Source: Salminus brasiliensis
Taxonomy: Eukaryota > Chordata > Actinopteri > Characiformes > Bryconidae
Length of the DNA stretch: 64,000 nt
Assembly (NCBI RefSeq): GCF_030463535.1
Contig: NC_132878.1
Location: 29,572,261-29,636,260, forward strand
Reading direction: 5' to 3'
Shown in pieces: positions 1-12,850 of this stretch. Numbering within the stretch: position 1 is the first letter of the stretch; each line of letters opens with the position of its first letter. The notes beneath the pieces are model-generated. The model saw nothing but the letters and a program-made list of their open reading frames with translations, was not told the DNA's origin and ran no database searches. The translations under genes and the position numbers were made by a program.

Positions 1-817
1 ACACTATATATTACGGTGCATTACAGCGCACTCAAAATTCTGCACTACATTTTCAAACACTACTACAAAATGTCAAAATGAACTGTCTGACTGATATAAA
101 AAAGTGTGAAATTGTCATTTTAATGGCATGTTTTGTTTTGTTTTTTACAGTGTTATAAATCGGCACTGAATAGCACTGGTGGTTATATTATGGGTAGGAT
201 GATTCTGTGACAGGCCTGTGACAAAAAAATAAATTGTTAATTGAGTATTTTGGCACAATTGTGGGGTCTTGGGGCCCAGTGTATTATCTTTTTATGGGGC
301 CCAAAATATTTGGCAGGGCCCCTGCAAAGCAAGTGTGTGCCCAGTATGACTGGCAAATTGACGCTGATTAATTCAGGTGTTGCTGTGTTTCGGCAGCGTT
401 GTAGAGTCGTGCCGTGTGCTGGAGGAAGCAGGTTAGATAAACTAGTGGAACTAAAGCTGATTGTTGACTCAGTATATGTCTCTTTATAGCTCCCTCTCTC
501 ATTTGCCTGCTCACTCTCTGCTTTCATCTCTCTTCCTCTTTCTCCCTCAATTTTCATTTTATTTTCCCGCTCACCCTCCATTGTCTTTGCTTCTATTTTT
601 CTCTCCAAATTTGTCCTCTGTTTAATCCGACTTTTATCTCTCTCTGCTGTTTCTTTCTCCCCCTTCACTGTCTCTGCTATCTCACATTCTCTCTCTCCCT
701 CTCTTGTCACTTCACACTTATTTCTCTCAAATGAGCCCTGAACATTTTTTTTTTCCTTTCGGAAGCTGAATGTCTGAGAAAATTGATGTTCTGATTTCTA
801 TATTAATAGATTCCTTC

Positions 818-820
<3 letters not shown>

Positions 821-857
<37 letters not shown>
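821..857. repeat. (CT)n microsatellite
   Basis: TC dinucleotide run, preceded at 480-720 by a longer pyrimidine-rich tract. No gene in 1-1,170. Confidence 0.9.
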
Positions 858-864
<7 letters not shown>

Positions 865-1169
865 TTGGCGGGTTTAATTTCCTGCTGAATGGTGGTGGTG
901 TGAGGGGTGTGTAATAACTGTGGAGACGGTTCCTTCAGGAGGGTTTTGGTTTTATTCTCTTCTCTGCCTGTGACCCTGTGATCCCTGGGATGCTCCCTTG
1001 GAGCCCAAATGTTCCCAGCAGCCCCAGCAGCAGCATCAGCACTGATAATAGTGTAATTCACAGGTAGATCAGACACTGAGCCCAGAGGGCCTGTCTATTC
1101 GTCAAATGTTATAGAGATTAAGATTTACAGAGGGCCATCATCTCCGGCCCCATGCTCACCTACAGAAGG

Positions 1170-1500
1170 TAAAGCTAGATCAAGTGTAATGGTACTCAAT
1201 TGCTGGCTCCTGGATTGGTACGAAGACATTTGCCCCTTTATATGTGATCACTGTGAGACCTTTCAGAAGTGCCCAGCCTTCTACCGAAGAGATGGACTTC
1301 ACCTAAGCAGCCGTGGTTTCACTGTTCTCCCGGACAACATCGAGAAGGTGCTACTCCAGGAATCTATCCAGACACACCAGACAGTTACACTGACCAAGCA
1401 GTTTATTAGGAAGACTATACTAAGATGGACTACTGTAATGCCCTTTTGGCTGCAAGTTCCAATTCATTCAGAATGACATTTCAGAAGGCTAGAGTGCTCA
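1170..1500 (+). mobile_element. Non-LTR retroelement relic (esterase-like end plus RT fragment)
   Basis: RRDGLHLSSRGFTVLPDNIE near 1,288-1,350 resembles the C-terminal D-G-L-H-L motif of SGNH/GDSL-type esterase domains found in some retroelement proteins. About 80 bp on, TKMDYCNALLAAS in another frame resembles the reverse-transcriptase motif. Confidence 0.5.
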
Positions 1501-2449
1501 CAAGTACATGTATAAGCTTGCTCTGATTTCTTTCAGGTTTCTCAGTCTGCGTGTGTATGCAAACTTAACTGGGTATACAGATGCTCATTCAGACAAGCTC
1601 ATATCTATCTTCGCAGGAATATAGGGAAATATGTAAGAAGGGCAGCATTGCATGTTATTAGAAGCCATTAAAAATGAAGATCCATATTTGCCCGTACAGT
1701 GTGTCCATGTTTACAAATAGCCACGGCAGAAAGTTTGAAGTTTGCATCACATGCTTCTGTGAGACTATTGACAGGTTGCAATGTAGATGTTTTGTCAGAG
1801 ATTTCCCATTATTTGATTACTTAAGTGCATGTAAATGCGATGGTCAGATAATTAACAATATCTGATTTTCTGCAGTTATGGGATTATTAAATGCATGAAA
1901 ACGCACTCATTGATTCCTACAACTTCTTTACTGTGCTCAAAACATGCTGGCCAACTGTCTCAAATTTTACAATTAAAATGAGGGGAAGTGTTTTTTCTTG
2001 TAAAGCTCCCCAAGTTTGGAAAAAAGTTGGGGAAAACATACTTCTATACAAAAGGTTGTCACTAACCATCCATGCTTTGATTCATTATTGTTATCTTTCT
2101 ATTCTTTTACCACTGTTTAATACTACTACCACATCACTGTCCACCTGACTATTTTTTCCTTCTTTCGCCCTCTTCCACGTCCTAAGCCACCCCCTGCTCC
2201 TGCTATCCGCTTGGCGCTGGTGCTGGTATGAGTCTGTTTGTGGCTGGGTGCTGCTGCTTGCCTTTCTTTTGGATCAGTTTCTCCTGTAGTCTCCTTTCAT
2301 ATGAATTTGAATTTGCCACAATCGTCTTTCTTTTCTTTCTGTCTCTCTCCTATTTTTGAGATGACCTGTTCCTGCTTTCTGTTATTGTGCTGCCCTGCCC
2401 TAGTAAAAAGTTGACTCAAGTATGTAAAACTTCATTATGCTACAGTGCA

Positions 2450-3340
2450 CTAAAGTATTCTTATAGCCACACTAATGACCAATGCACTTAAAAACTTAAA
2501 GAGTGCTAAAATAGAAGTATGTTTGTGTTAAATGTACTTAAAATTTAAAACTGATATATTTTAAGTATACTTAGATAAACTTTGAATACAGTACTGAAAA
2601 TCCATATTTTACATACTGTAAATTTAAAGTGTAATTTAAACACACTTAGGTATTATAACTGCATTGCTGACTGTATTAGAAATATAGTAAAAAATATACA
2701 TTAAATATATTTACAAGTCAGACAATCCAGTTTCCAGTCCTGGATTTTGCCCTCACTAGAATTTAAAGTACTTTGGCCACATAGTGTCACACCTGCCAAG
2801 GGTTTTAAGGTCCAGATTTGAAGTCAAACTCAAAGTAGTTAAATTTGAGCAGTGTGCTCACTTCAGCATTTAATCAACATGAAGCCACACTCACCAGCAG
2901 AGAAAGTGGTAACTTGCCTATGTGACCTTAGGATCAATAAGGCCTGGAAGCTACAATGGAAACTGAATAAACTCAATTGTTTTGAGTTGATTCAGCTCAA
3001 AAGCTCTGTTCACAAATGTTCACCTAACTCAAACAGTTGAGTAGTATGTAGGTATATCCAGTTTTACCTACAACAGACTTTATTTATTTGGGTAGAAACA
3101 GCTTTAAGGATTACAGTTTATTTCATGTTTATTTCAGGATTCAGTTTATATTATGTGACATTTCAAGTTATTTCAAAATCTACATTTCAAAATCTATAAA
3201 GGTCTATAGTTTATTAGGTGTAATTAATTAGTAGATACATTAGTATACTACATTAGTAGTATTACTAATATACCTTAGTATGTATATTAGAAGGTGTGAT
3301 CAAAGTGTACTTGCAAGCATTGAATGAAAGCATCATATTA
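2450..3340. repeat. Copy A of a diverged direct repeat (partner 5,900-6,870)
   Basis: Shared blocks in the same order: CAGTCCTGGATTTTGCCCTC against CAGTCCTGGATTTTATTCTC, GCAGAGAAAGTGGTAACTTG against GCAGAGAAAGTGGTGATTTG, and GAAAGCATCATATTAATG against GAAAGCATCATATTCATG. Looks like two copies of one long A/T-rich interspersed element about 3.4 kb apart. Confidence 0.75.
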
Positions 3341-4049
3341 ATGTATTTATCATATTTTAAAGTTGCTCTGTGACAGCACCAGTTGTGAAAAGGACTTTAC
3401 AAGTAAATCTAAAGAATCTGAAAAGAGCATTATGGCAGTGCTAAATGGGTGGGGCTAACCAGCTATAAGTGGAAGGGGTGGGGCTAAATAGGTGTAAGCT
3501 GTATTGGTGGGGCTAAATGACATCAAGGTAATAGAAAAGAGCTGAAGGGGACACACACACAGTCATACACATACACTTGAGGCTCATTTCTAGCTTAGGG
3601 TGTGGATATGTGTGTGTGTGTGCATGTGTGTATATGTGTGTGTGGTCTGGAAGGTGTTTAGATGGGTGACGACTTAACTTTAAACAGAACCTCAGAGAAA
3701 GAAATAGAGAAAGAGAGACTGAGAGTCAGAGAGTGACTGAGAAAGAGAGGGAGACAGAGATAGGAGACACAGAGGGCTATTGTCCATAATCGTTCATCAC
3801 TTTCTGTCAGTCTGACCTTTTCTGAATTTCCTACTGCATTGCAGCAGTATGTGTGTGCATGTGTGTGTGTGACCTTCAGGAAGTCAGCTTACCCCCATTT
3901 AAACATTTTATTTACCATGCAAAACCTTCAGTGAACCTACATGTGTTTTCTGAGGTTTATATGCAATGATGATGAAAACAGTTGCAAATCTGAACAAAGA
4001 GGAGTAGCTTTAATCAACACATATTACTAGGACGGCTTTTCAATTTCTG

Positions 4050-4390
4050 TATACCATTGCAAAGCTAAGAAATGCCTTATTCCTGCATTTTATGCTTTTA
4101 TCACCTCAAAGCTAGACTATTGCAACACACTATTGTCAGGCTTTTCCAGCAGGAACCTCAATAAACTTCAAACTAGTTCAAAATGCTGCAGCCAGGGTCC
4201 TTACTAAACTGAAAACATTTGACCATATCAACCCTTAGATCACAGGGTGCTGGCTTCTTATTAGTTCCCAGATTTTAAAAGTCTTTAACAAGGGGAAGAG
4301 CCTTTTCTTATAAAGCCCCACAACTCTGGAATAACTTTCCAGATAATGTTCAGAACTCAGGCACAGTCTTAATTCTTAAGGTTAGGAAGG
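4050..4390 (+). mobile_element. Non-LTR retrotransposon reverse-transcriptase relic (3' end)
   Basis: The plus strand reads, with interruptions, as TSKLDYCNTLLSGFSSRNLN then QNAAARVLTKL, the conserved C-terminal part of reverse transcriptases of L2/Rex1-like elements (S-R-L-D-Y-C-N, Q-N-A-A-A-R). Truncated and frameshifted. Confidence 0.8.
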
Positions 4391-5299
4391 ACATTCAGTT
4401 GTTTAGTCAAATTAATGTTTCCCTTAAAATAACAATTGCAGATGCAGGGGATCATGGACAAAGAACATTGTGGTAAACTGAGAAGCTGGTGCTGTCGTCC
4501 CACGTCATCACTAAGGTTCGTGGACAGTGGAATGGATAGATGCCGGTGTTCCCGTGTCTGTGTTACCTTCTGGCTCTTTTCATTTAGGCTGTTATAGTCA
4601 GACCTGCCAGAGTCGCTTCCCATACTCTGATAATGTTCATATTCTATGTACTCCATGAATCCAATCAGAACTAATTTCTGTTACGGTGAATTAAGCTTGT
4701 CCCCTGTTGTGTGTCTTGGTTCCTCCAGCTTTAAAGGAGTTTTCCTTGCCACAGTCACCTTCGACTTGCTCACTGTGGGTGTTGTGTTTTATGTTCTGTT
4801 GATCTTTTGTTTAATGGATTTCTGTAAAGTGACTTTTTCCACAACATTGGTTATAAAAAGCACTATATAATTACATTGATTTGATTATTTTAACACCACT
4901 TACAAAAAAAAAATGTTTACTCAAAGTTCATTGTATTATGTGAATTTCAATAAAACTGCAGTATACTGAAGAATACTTTATGTAGTATTATGTATGTACT
5001 AGTAGTATGCTTGTAAGTGTGCTGTTTATATGCTTCTTGAGACTAAATCTGCCTACTTTTTTATGAAAGTATATTTTTAAGTAAAGATTATGATAGTGTA
5101 CATTTGGTTTATGAAAGTATACTATATTTTGTACTGCAACTATTCTGTGAAGTACACTATGACTTGGCTGGTGCTAGTTACTTACTTCTGGCCCACTTTT
5201 TAGTCTATAAAAGTATATTTTTAAGTATTCTTTAGGTGTAAGAGCAGTAACATTTAAATATACAACTAGTTTATATTAATGCATCGTCTTATCAACTTA

Positions 5300-5520
5300 T
5301 TCCTGGGGCACTCATACCTAAGGGCAATTTAGCATGGCTAATTCGCCTACCTCAGGCACTTTTAGAGGGTGGGAGGAAGCTGGGATACCTGGTGGAAACC
5401 TGCACAGACACTGGGAAAGCACACCAAATAGACAATAGCTGGAACACACAACCCCAGGCCTCTGGAGCTGTGCGACACACACACTGCCTGAGGTGCCACC
5501 ATGCCGCCTAACTAGATAAC
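5300..5520. mobile_element. Interspersed fish repeat, degraded
   Basis: GAGGGTGGGAGGAAGCTGGG and ACCTGGTGGAAACCTGCACA, ending CGACACACACACTGCCTGAG then GTGCCACCATGCCGCC, match an abundant fish short interspersed repeat whose usual form contains TGGGAGGAAACCGGAG. Confidence 0.6.
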
Positions 5521-5899
5521 ATCTAGGTTTTAAAATTGAACAGGTATGCTGATAGTTACCTAGTTATACACTTCTGTCCCACTTTTTAGTTTATGAAAGT
5601 TCAATTTTAAGTATACTACCTGTAAACCACTAGTAACTTACCATACTATTCATAGTTATTCATAGTATAAATTTTGATAACTATTACAAACACTATCAGT
5701 GGACTACATGTTAAGCCATATTCAAAGTTAAATACATATGTTTTCCTCAAATAAAATAAAAAACTCAAACAAATTGTTTGGATGGCAAAATATAAGAGCA
5801 ATATTAAATATAATAATGTAAAATATATTATTATTAATTATATTTTAACTGTACAGAAACAGAACAAAAGCTGAATGGAATGGAAGTAGGTAGATTTTA

Positions 5900-6677
5900 A
5901 AATACCTCTGCATATGTATTTAAAACCATATTTTACATATTGTAAATGTAAAATTAAAACACATTTATTTACACAAGTATTCTGATTACATCACATTTAT
6001 ACACTGAATGTATTAGAAATATATTAAAAATATACATATAAATGTATTTACATTAAGACACTCAATCCAGTTCCCAGTCCTGGATTTTATTCTCACTAGA
6101 AGTGGCATGCAGTAACAGTCATAAATAGTAATAATTCTGCATTAGTGCATGAGTGATCACTGCAGAATTCAGCCAGCATAAAGCTATACTTAGCAGCAGA
6201 GAAAGTGGTGATTTGCTCCTAAATCCTTTAACTACTGAGACCAAACAGCTACATCAGTATATAGAATATAATAAATACATAGGGGAAAGGTAGCTTGGGA
6301 GGAATGACTTCATACAGATGGTGAGTGAAGGGGGAAAGATATGCCCAGTATGCAAATAGGTGGTGTCCGGACCCAATAGGAAAGCTTTTTACTCAAGTAG
6401 GTAGAATACTACACATAAATCCACTGTATATATTGAACCAGCATGGCTGACTTAGTTACTAGACTTGTTGAGAAACAAGTAAATCCAACATCAGTGCATC
6501 TTATATGTTGGGTGTGTTGTTTTTAAGCTTACATGGGCCAATCACTATCCATTCGCCAACGGCAACTGGAAAAATGCAAGAATTTTATGTTGACTCCAAG
6601 ATCTGTAAAATAATGAGAAACGTTCAACTCAAAACTATTCCAAATCCTAGTTTACAGACAACAGACTTTTGCATACA

Positions 6678-6730
<53 letters not shown>

Positions 6731-6870
6731 AAGCACAGTATTACACAGTACAGTAAAGTATATCTTACACTTAAAGAAAAAAGTACAAAAGTCTATTTCA
6801 ACACAAATATATTTTATGCAATCAAGGTTTACTTGCAAGAATTTGATGAAAGCATCATATTCATGCATTT
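5900..6870. repeat. Copy B of the diverged direct repeat
   Basis: See copy A at 2,450-3,340. Copy B carries the CA/TA microsatellite that copy A lacks. No coding frame in either copy. Confidence 0.7.
6681..6730. repeat. Compound (CA)16(TA)9 microsatellite
   Basis: CA run 6681-6712 followed directly by a TA run to 6730. Confidence 0.95.
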
Positions 6871-7599
6871 TACACCTGTACATAAACATGCTAGTATATT
6901 TACCACATACACATACATACTGAGACAAATCTCATAAACCTTTCTGTATATTTGGCCTAAATAAACGTGTCTTTTCTGTATACTTGGCAGCACAACTGAA
7001 GTATATTTGAAGTATAATTTTGGTTGGTATATTTCTGATAAGTGCATAAACAGTAAACTGAAAAACTCAACTTGTTGTTGTTTGTTGTTGTAGTAAAAGA
7101 AGTATACAAATAACATGAATTACAATAACTTAAATTAACCTATTTTTTGTGAGGGACTCTGCACATATCCCTCCATCATTTTAATGATATGCAATTTTAA
7201 ATACACATTTAGACACCACATCTTCTCAGAACTACAGTGAAACGGTGTCAGGCATTAGACTGTAAATTCATAAGCATTTGGTGTAATAATGGTTTGTGTT
7301 GAGCTTCATAATGAAATGAAATGGAAAGAGAGATCAAGACAGAGAGAGATTAGACCCATATCCAGTTGAAATTCTATCCTGCTATTGGTTGATTAGACTG
7401 GATGAGTGACAGTAATCTGAGGTGGCTGAGGTGATGAAATATAGAGGAACAGAGAAGCAATAAGCAAAATCCTTCCAAATCAAAAGCCATGATATTATTA
7501 CCAGTGCACAGACGGACAGGAGTTAGTGACGAATGGACTCAGGGGATTATAATCTCATAACCAACAGTTATGAGACTGAGTCTGGGAGAAGACAGATAA

Positions 7600-8700
7600 C
7601 ACTGATTTACAAGGTTTTTGTCAATTCTTGGTGTTCCAAATGGACTTTTTGATGCTGATCACAGAAATAACCTTGAATTTGTCATATCACGTACGGTTTT
7701 TGAGAAACGGACAGGTTTGTTTTACAAACATTGTGAAATTTTGAAAGATAATCTTGTGTATGTCGAATTTGTTCTTTTTGGGTTTATTTTGGTTAAAATC
7801 ACATTTTTAATGGCCAAAACATGTAGCAGAGACTCCATTGGTTAAAATAAACCCAGAAACTCAGTCTGGTCACTAATGCAGGAACTAATATCAATATTGA
7901 TATTGACTGTGTACTCATATGGAAGAAAGGATGAGAACATGCAACTTCTGCTGAACCACATTCAGTACTCGACCTGCAACTAGAACGTGTGTAGTGATCT
8001 TAAGGAAGTTGCAGTTCTACTGGGTCATGCAGCTTCGTTCCACCAAGTATTGCTGTTTTCTTTGCGAGTGGGACAATCAAGCAAGAGATTCACATTACAT
8101 CAGAAAAGACTGGCCTCTCTGCAAAAGATATTACTTCCACCTTTGCTCATCAAACTTGGGCTTATGAAAAACTTTAAGGCAATGAACAGGCAGAGGTTTC
8201 TCTGCATAAGTGATGCCAAGATAAAAGAAGGTGTTTTCATTGGTCCACGAATCTGAGGTGTGATGGAAGATAGACACTTTGATGGTCTTCTGCAGGGTGC
8301 AGAACATGTTGTGTGGACAGCCTTCAAGAATGTAGTTTGTAACTTCCTAGACAACTGTAAAGCACCTGACCGTGTCGAACAGGTTCAAAGATACATTTTT
8401 CCCAATTGGACGTCTTCCCAGACAACCTTGGCGCCGTGAGTGACGAACATGGAGAAAGGTTTAATCAAGACATTGCCAAGATGGAGAAACGATATCAGGG
8501 CAAGTGGAATCTGTCTATGCTGGGTGACTATTGTTGGACTCTCATCCGTGAAGCGTCAGACCGTGATTACAAAGAAAGTCTGCAGTAAAACATTTTTAGT
8601 ATTCTATCCTGATGCCAACATTGCCATCATAGTGTATGCTGCTAGACACAGGACCATGCTTAATGAATATCACAATTTTCTGGCAAGTGGTACTTAATAC
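7600..8700 (+). pseudogene. Broken relic of an uncharacterised repetitive protein family
   Basis: Three plus-strand frames carry separated pieces: CSDLKEVAVLLG near 7,987, ILLPPLLIKLGLMKNFKAM near 8,130 and GAVSDEHGERFNQDIAKMEK near 8,430, then GKWNLSMLGDYCW. The last block, especially D-E-H-G-E-R-F-x-Q-D-I followed by Y-C-W, is one I recognise from multi-copy uncharacterised proteins of fish and invertebrates. Frameshifts and a stop (8,254) separate the pieces. A mobile-element origin is an inference. Confidence 0.55.
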
Positions 8701-8822
8701 AGACATCATAAAACCATATTTGTGTTCAGCTTGTTAAAATGCACTTGTTTCGCTAGAAATTGTAGAGGAAACAAAATGTTCTCAAAAATGTGTTTACCAG
8801 TGGAATCTTCCTGGACACTTTA

Positions 8823-9325
8823 TTAGAAACCCCTCTCTTGTGGCTCCACCCACTTGCGAGTGAGTGGAGGTACAAGGAAGGTGTTTCTAATAAAGTGGTC
8901 AGTGAGTGGAAGCACAAGGTAGGTGTTTCTAATAAAGTGACCAGTGAGTGTAAGCACAAGGTAGGTATTTCTAATAAAGTGGCCAGTGAGTGGAAGCACA
9001 AGGTAGGTGTTTCTAATAAAGTGGCCAATGAGTGGAAGCACAAGGTAGGTGTTTCTAATAAAGTGACCAGTGAGTGTAAGCACAAGGTAGGTGTTTCTAA
9101 TAAAGTGGCCAGTGAGTGGAAGCACAAGGGATGGTGTTTCCGATAAAGTGGCCAGTGAGTGGAAGCACAAGGTAGGTGTTTCTTAAAAAGTGGTCAGTCA
9201 GTGAAAGCACAAGGTAGGTGTTTCTAATAAAGTGGCCAGTGAGTGGAAGCACAAGGTAGGTGTTTCTAATAAAGTGGTCAGTCAGTGAAAGCACAAGGTA
9301 GGGGGTTCTAATAAAGTGGCCAGGT
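8823..9325. repeat. 42-bp minisatellite, about 11-12 copies
   Basis: The unit is near GTGGCCAGTGAGTGGAAGCA plus CAAGGTAGGTGTTTCTAATAAA. As 42 is a multiple of three, long frames stay open on both strands with 14-residue repeats; none is a gene. Related words in inverted orientation (TTATTAGAAACAGCACC) recur at 9,973-10,050. Confidence 0.95.
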
Positions 9326-10639
9326 GCTTGAATATCTGTGGATATCTTTCCATAAGAAACTCCAGTGGTAAAGCTGAATGTTCGGCCTACAGCTGTGTTC
9401 TGAAAAGCTTGGTGTGTCTCGCTGTGTTCCAGAGGCCAGATGGTGATAAAACAACTGCACACTCTCAAACTGTCTCCCATCATTTATTCCTCCTTCTCAT
9501 CCTCACTTTGACATTTAGAATGTTTACAAGATTTATGACACCATTTTCTGCCAAAAAGCCACCAATAAATAAATAACTCACTGCTGAAGCAGAGTGAGGA
9601 TTTCAATAAAACACTTAGATTACATCTAAAAGCTGATTATCTGTAATGCAGCCAGGCTGCTGAATGTGAGCTGACACATTACAGCAATTAAAAAGCTGTC
9701 CAGTAGCATGAAGGTAATGATAAGACTGCTCAGTAGCATTCTGTGTATGTGTGTAAATGAGGAAGTGTGTGTGTGCATTTTAAGCTGCTGCTGCTTTTGA
9801 CAGCTGTCCCAGATTGTGTGTGTGTGTGTATGTATCAGTAGCATTCAGTGTTGTAACCCTCACGCTTCACATACAGCCACCTCTAATCAATACTAGACTG
9901 CACTCACACAACCTATACAAACTAGACCCAGCTCAACACCTTTAACCCCACCACACTCATCCCATCACCTAGATGGCCCTCTTATTGGAACCCCCTCCAT
10001 TGTGTTTCCACTCATTGGCTCCTTTATTAGAAACAGCACCACTGAATTACCTCCAAAGTCTTGTAACCCTCTGTGTAAAAAAAAAAAAGACCCGGAGATA
10101 TTCATTAGCACCTCTGGGTCAGATATTGCACACCTCAGGAACCATCTGTAGCTCCGTTTCTGACAGTATAATCTTTATACCAGAGCAACCCATGACTAAA
10201 TCATCTAGCCACTGTTAAATGTGTCTGGTTTTGCCATGCTGAGTCTATTTTAAGATACATAATTGCAAACTTGAGTCGGTGTCCGTGGCATGTTCATTAT
10301 AATGAATTATAATCTGCCAGATTAATTGCAGGTTAAGCTTGTGTTGCTGCCTGTTTTTGAAGACTTCTGTGGACTTTGTAAATGGAATTGTAGTAAAAAC
10401 AACATATGTGATGTTTCCTATGTTAAAATGCACTAAATATAGAATGCTCAGTGACAGCTCAGTAAAAGTCTTATAGTTACCCATTGTAAGGTAGACTTGC
10501 TGGTGTGCTTTAAATGATGGTCTTGTTGCCTGAGCCAAATGTGCTTCAGATTCAGCTCACAAACAGATGAACTGATATTCTTAAATAATTATTTGATACA
10601 GAACAGAGTTTAGAGATTCTTTAGTGATAACTGAAGGCA
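9326..10639. other. Intergenic, no gene seen
   Basis: Contains inverted, diverged 42-bp-family words at 9,973-10,050, an A run at about 10,078-10,089, and otherwise unremarkable sequence. Confidence 0.5.
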
Positions 10640-10905
10640 TTCAGGTCCTGATGCAGCAAAGCATCCTCAAACCTTCATACTACCACCACCATGCTTCACA
10701 GTTGGTAGGCGGTTCATATTTTTAAAAAGCAGTGTTACGTTTTCGCCAGACATTATGGGGTCCATACCAGCCCCACAAAGGCTCCACCTTAGAGTCATCT
10801 GTCCAGAACACACTGTCCCAAAACGCATCTCAATGGAAAATCGCAAGTCGCTATTATGTCCAGCCCAGTGTTTTTCTACTGGGTGAGTCCTAAACACTGA
10901 GCTCA
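10640..10905 (-). mobile_element. Tc1-like transposon relic
   Basis: The plus strand has ACCACCACCATGCTTCACAG and GTCATCTGTCCAGAACACAC, the reverse of transposase segments around V-K-H-G-G-G and W-S-D-E. The minus-strand frame 10667-10897 keeps [10 protein letters not shown] with scrambled upstream sequence. Confidence 0.75.
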
Positions 10906-11723
10906 GTAAAGGCCTTCAGTTGTTTAGATGATGTTCTTAGGTACTTTGATCTGTATCAGAAAAAGAGAGGGTCAGGTCATGTACTGAACAGTACCTTTAT
11001 TCGAACAGTGTTCACTGCACTGTTTCTGAGACTGACTCTTTTATGCTGTGTCATGATGCAGCGGAAACCTCCTGCCAGTAGGCATTAGCAGGCACTGTTT
11101 GAACGGGGGTGTGTGTCTATTTGTGTGTGTGTCGTCTTTCCACATTGACACCCTGACAGAATCTGATATGACATGAGTAAAACCCGCTGACTTCCTCCTG
11201 TGGATTTACACCCATCAACACTCTTGCACGCTCTGGCAGAGTGTGGAGGGATCCACAGCTGTAATCAATCAGCCAATCGATCAATCAGTCATTCAGCCCG
11301 TTTGTCAGCACTACAGGAACTTCAACCCAAGACCTGCGGCAATGAGGTTGAGTTTTTTTCATGGAATGCAGTTTACAGCCCTACAATAAATGACTTTTCC
11401 AAGCCATATGACTGTCGCAGACAAATTCCCAATGCCGGAATAAAATCATGTGACTTTTGCTAAAGTTTCCCACCATCTCGATCGTTTGGTATCAGGTGGT
11501 CAGGATAGCATGATGGAGCATGATGGGAAATAATCTAATTGCCATGTTGCAAATAGTGACCCTGCAAGATTCTCAGTCTTTGCAACATAATCTGTGAGTA
11601 ATGGGAAATTGTCTTTAGATGTGATGGAGTGACGGACCTTAGTGATGGACCTTACAAAAAGTATTTTGAGTCTTTAAGTGTATGGTCAGCTTCAGCAGCT
11701 GCCTAGAAACCCCCTTACCAATC
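10906..11723. other. Intergenic, no gene seen
   Basis: Unremarkable mixed sequence with a short GT-rich patch at 11,108-11,132. Confidence 0.5.
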
Positions 11724-11981
11724 ACTGGCAGTGGTGGCTCGGGATATCGATAACAGGGTTGTGGGTTCGATTCCCGGGCTTGGCAAGCTGTTGGGCCCTT
11801 GAGCAAGGCCCTTTACCCTCTCTGCTCCCCGGGTGCTGGAGTTGGCTACCCACCGCTCTGGGTGTGTGTACTCACTGCCCCTAACACACGTGGGTGTGAG
11901 TGTGTGTGTGTTCACTACCAGATGGGTCAAATGCGGAGGACACATTTCGCTGTACAGTGACAAATACGTGCACCTTTTTAC
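11724..11981 (+). mobile_element. tRNA-derived SINE, A-box deleted
   Basis: It begins with AGTGGTGGCTC and then jumps to GGGATATCGATAACAGGGTT, so the A-box segment seen in the copy at 30,744 (AGCGGTTAGAGC) is missing. The B-box GGTTCGATTCC (11764-11774) is intact. The body GGGCCCTTGAGCAAGGCCCT and tail GTGACAAATACGTGCACC follow. Confidence 0.85.
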
Positions 11982-12469
11982 TTACCAACACCCTAGCAAC
12001 CACCTTGGAAGTGCTTAAGATGCACAATCGCTCTTCATAACTCACTTTTCTAGTGTCATGAATTCAATCCAAATGTTACAATTTTAATGAATCATAAGTG
12101 AATAAACCACTTTGCAACATCACAGCAACCCCCTAGTGTAATGATCCATGCACTAGTTCTGGATGGAAGTGCAAAATCATGGTGTTTTTTGAACCAATGA
12201 GCCACAGAGCAAAAAAACTGGGAATCATAAGCTAATAATCACACTGTCCTTTTTCAGGTAACACAGACACTAGTTCTCATTCAAATCAGACTGCTGGAAC
12301 TTGCCATATGGTGTTTAGTGACGTTGTGATTTCAGTCACTTTCACAGTTTCACACACAGAAAAAAAGTGCACGGATGACGCTCTCAGGTAGACGATATGG
12401 AGTGCAAATTAGGAATCCGTCTCTAGCAGCGGGTTCTGTTCACATCCCTCTGGTCCAACTCTGTTGCGT

Positions 12470-12850
12470 TTCTCTCTGCAGTGCCTTTCAAACCATCTGT
12501 CAAACAACACACCATGTTCAGCATCAGCCAAACTCTATTTAATACCATTACAGCTGCAGTCTAGCAACGCTCTAGCAACCACCTGGGCAATGCTTAAGCT
12601 GCTTAATCACTTAATCACTCACTGTTTTTCTGGAAATGAGTTTTTCTAGGTTTGTGACTATATCCAGACTCACTCTTCTGGAGATTGCTTTGCTCATTCT
12701 TACATGTGACATTGAACCCCCCAACTACATGTCACTGATCTTCAAGGATCTCCAGAATCTCTGGTGTGTTTCTCTCTGCAGTGTCTTTCAAACCATCTGT
12801 TAAACAACACAGCATGTTCAGTTTTAGCCAAACTAATACCATTACAGCCC
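12470..12850. repeat. Direct duplication of an 80-bp segment, about 297 bp apart
   Basis: TTTCTCTCTGCAGTGCCTTT and the next 60 nt (12,470-12,551) recur at 12,767-12,847 with a few changes (CCATCTGTCAAACAACAC against CCATCTGTTAAACAACAC). The flanking GGGCAATGCTTAAGCTG words do not repeat in the second copy. Confidence 0.8.

Noticed and set aside
8753..9483. Several 115-128-residue frames on both strands
   Set aside because: They are translations of the 42-bp minisatellite, whose length is a multiple of three.
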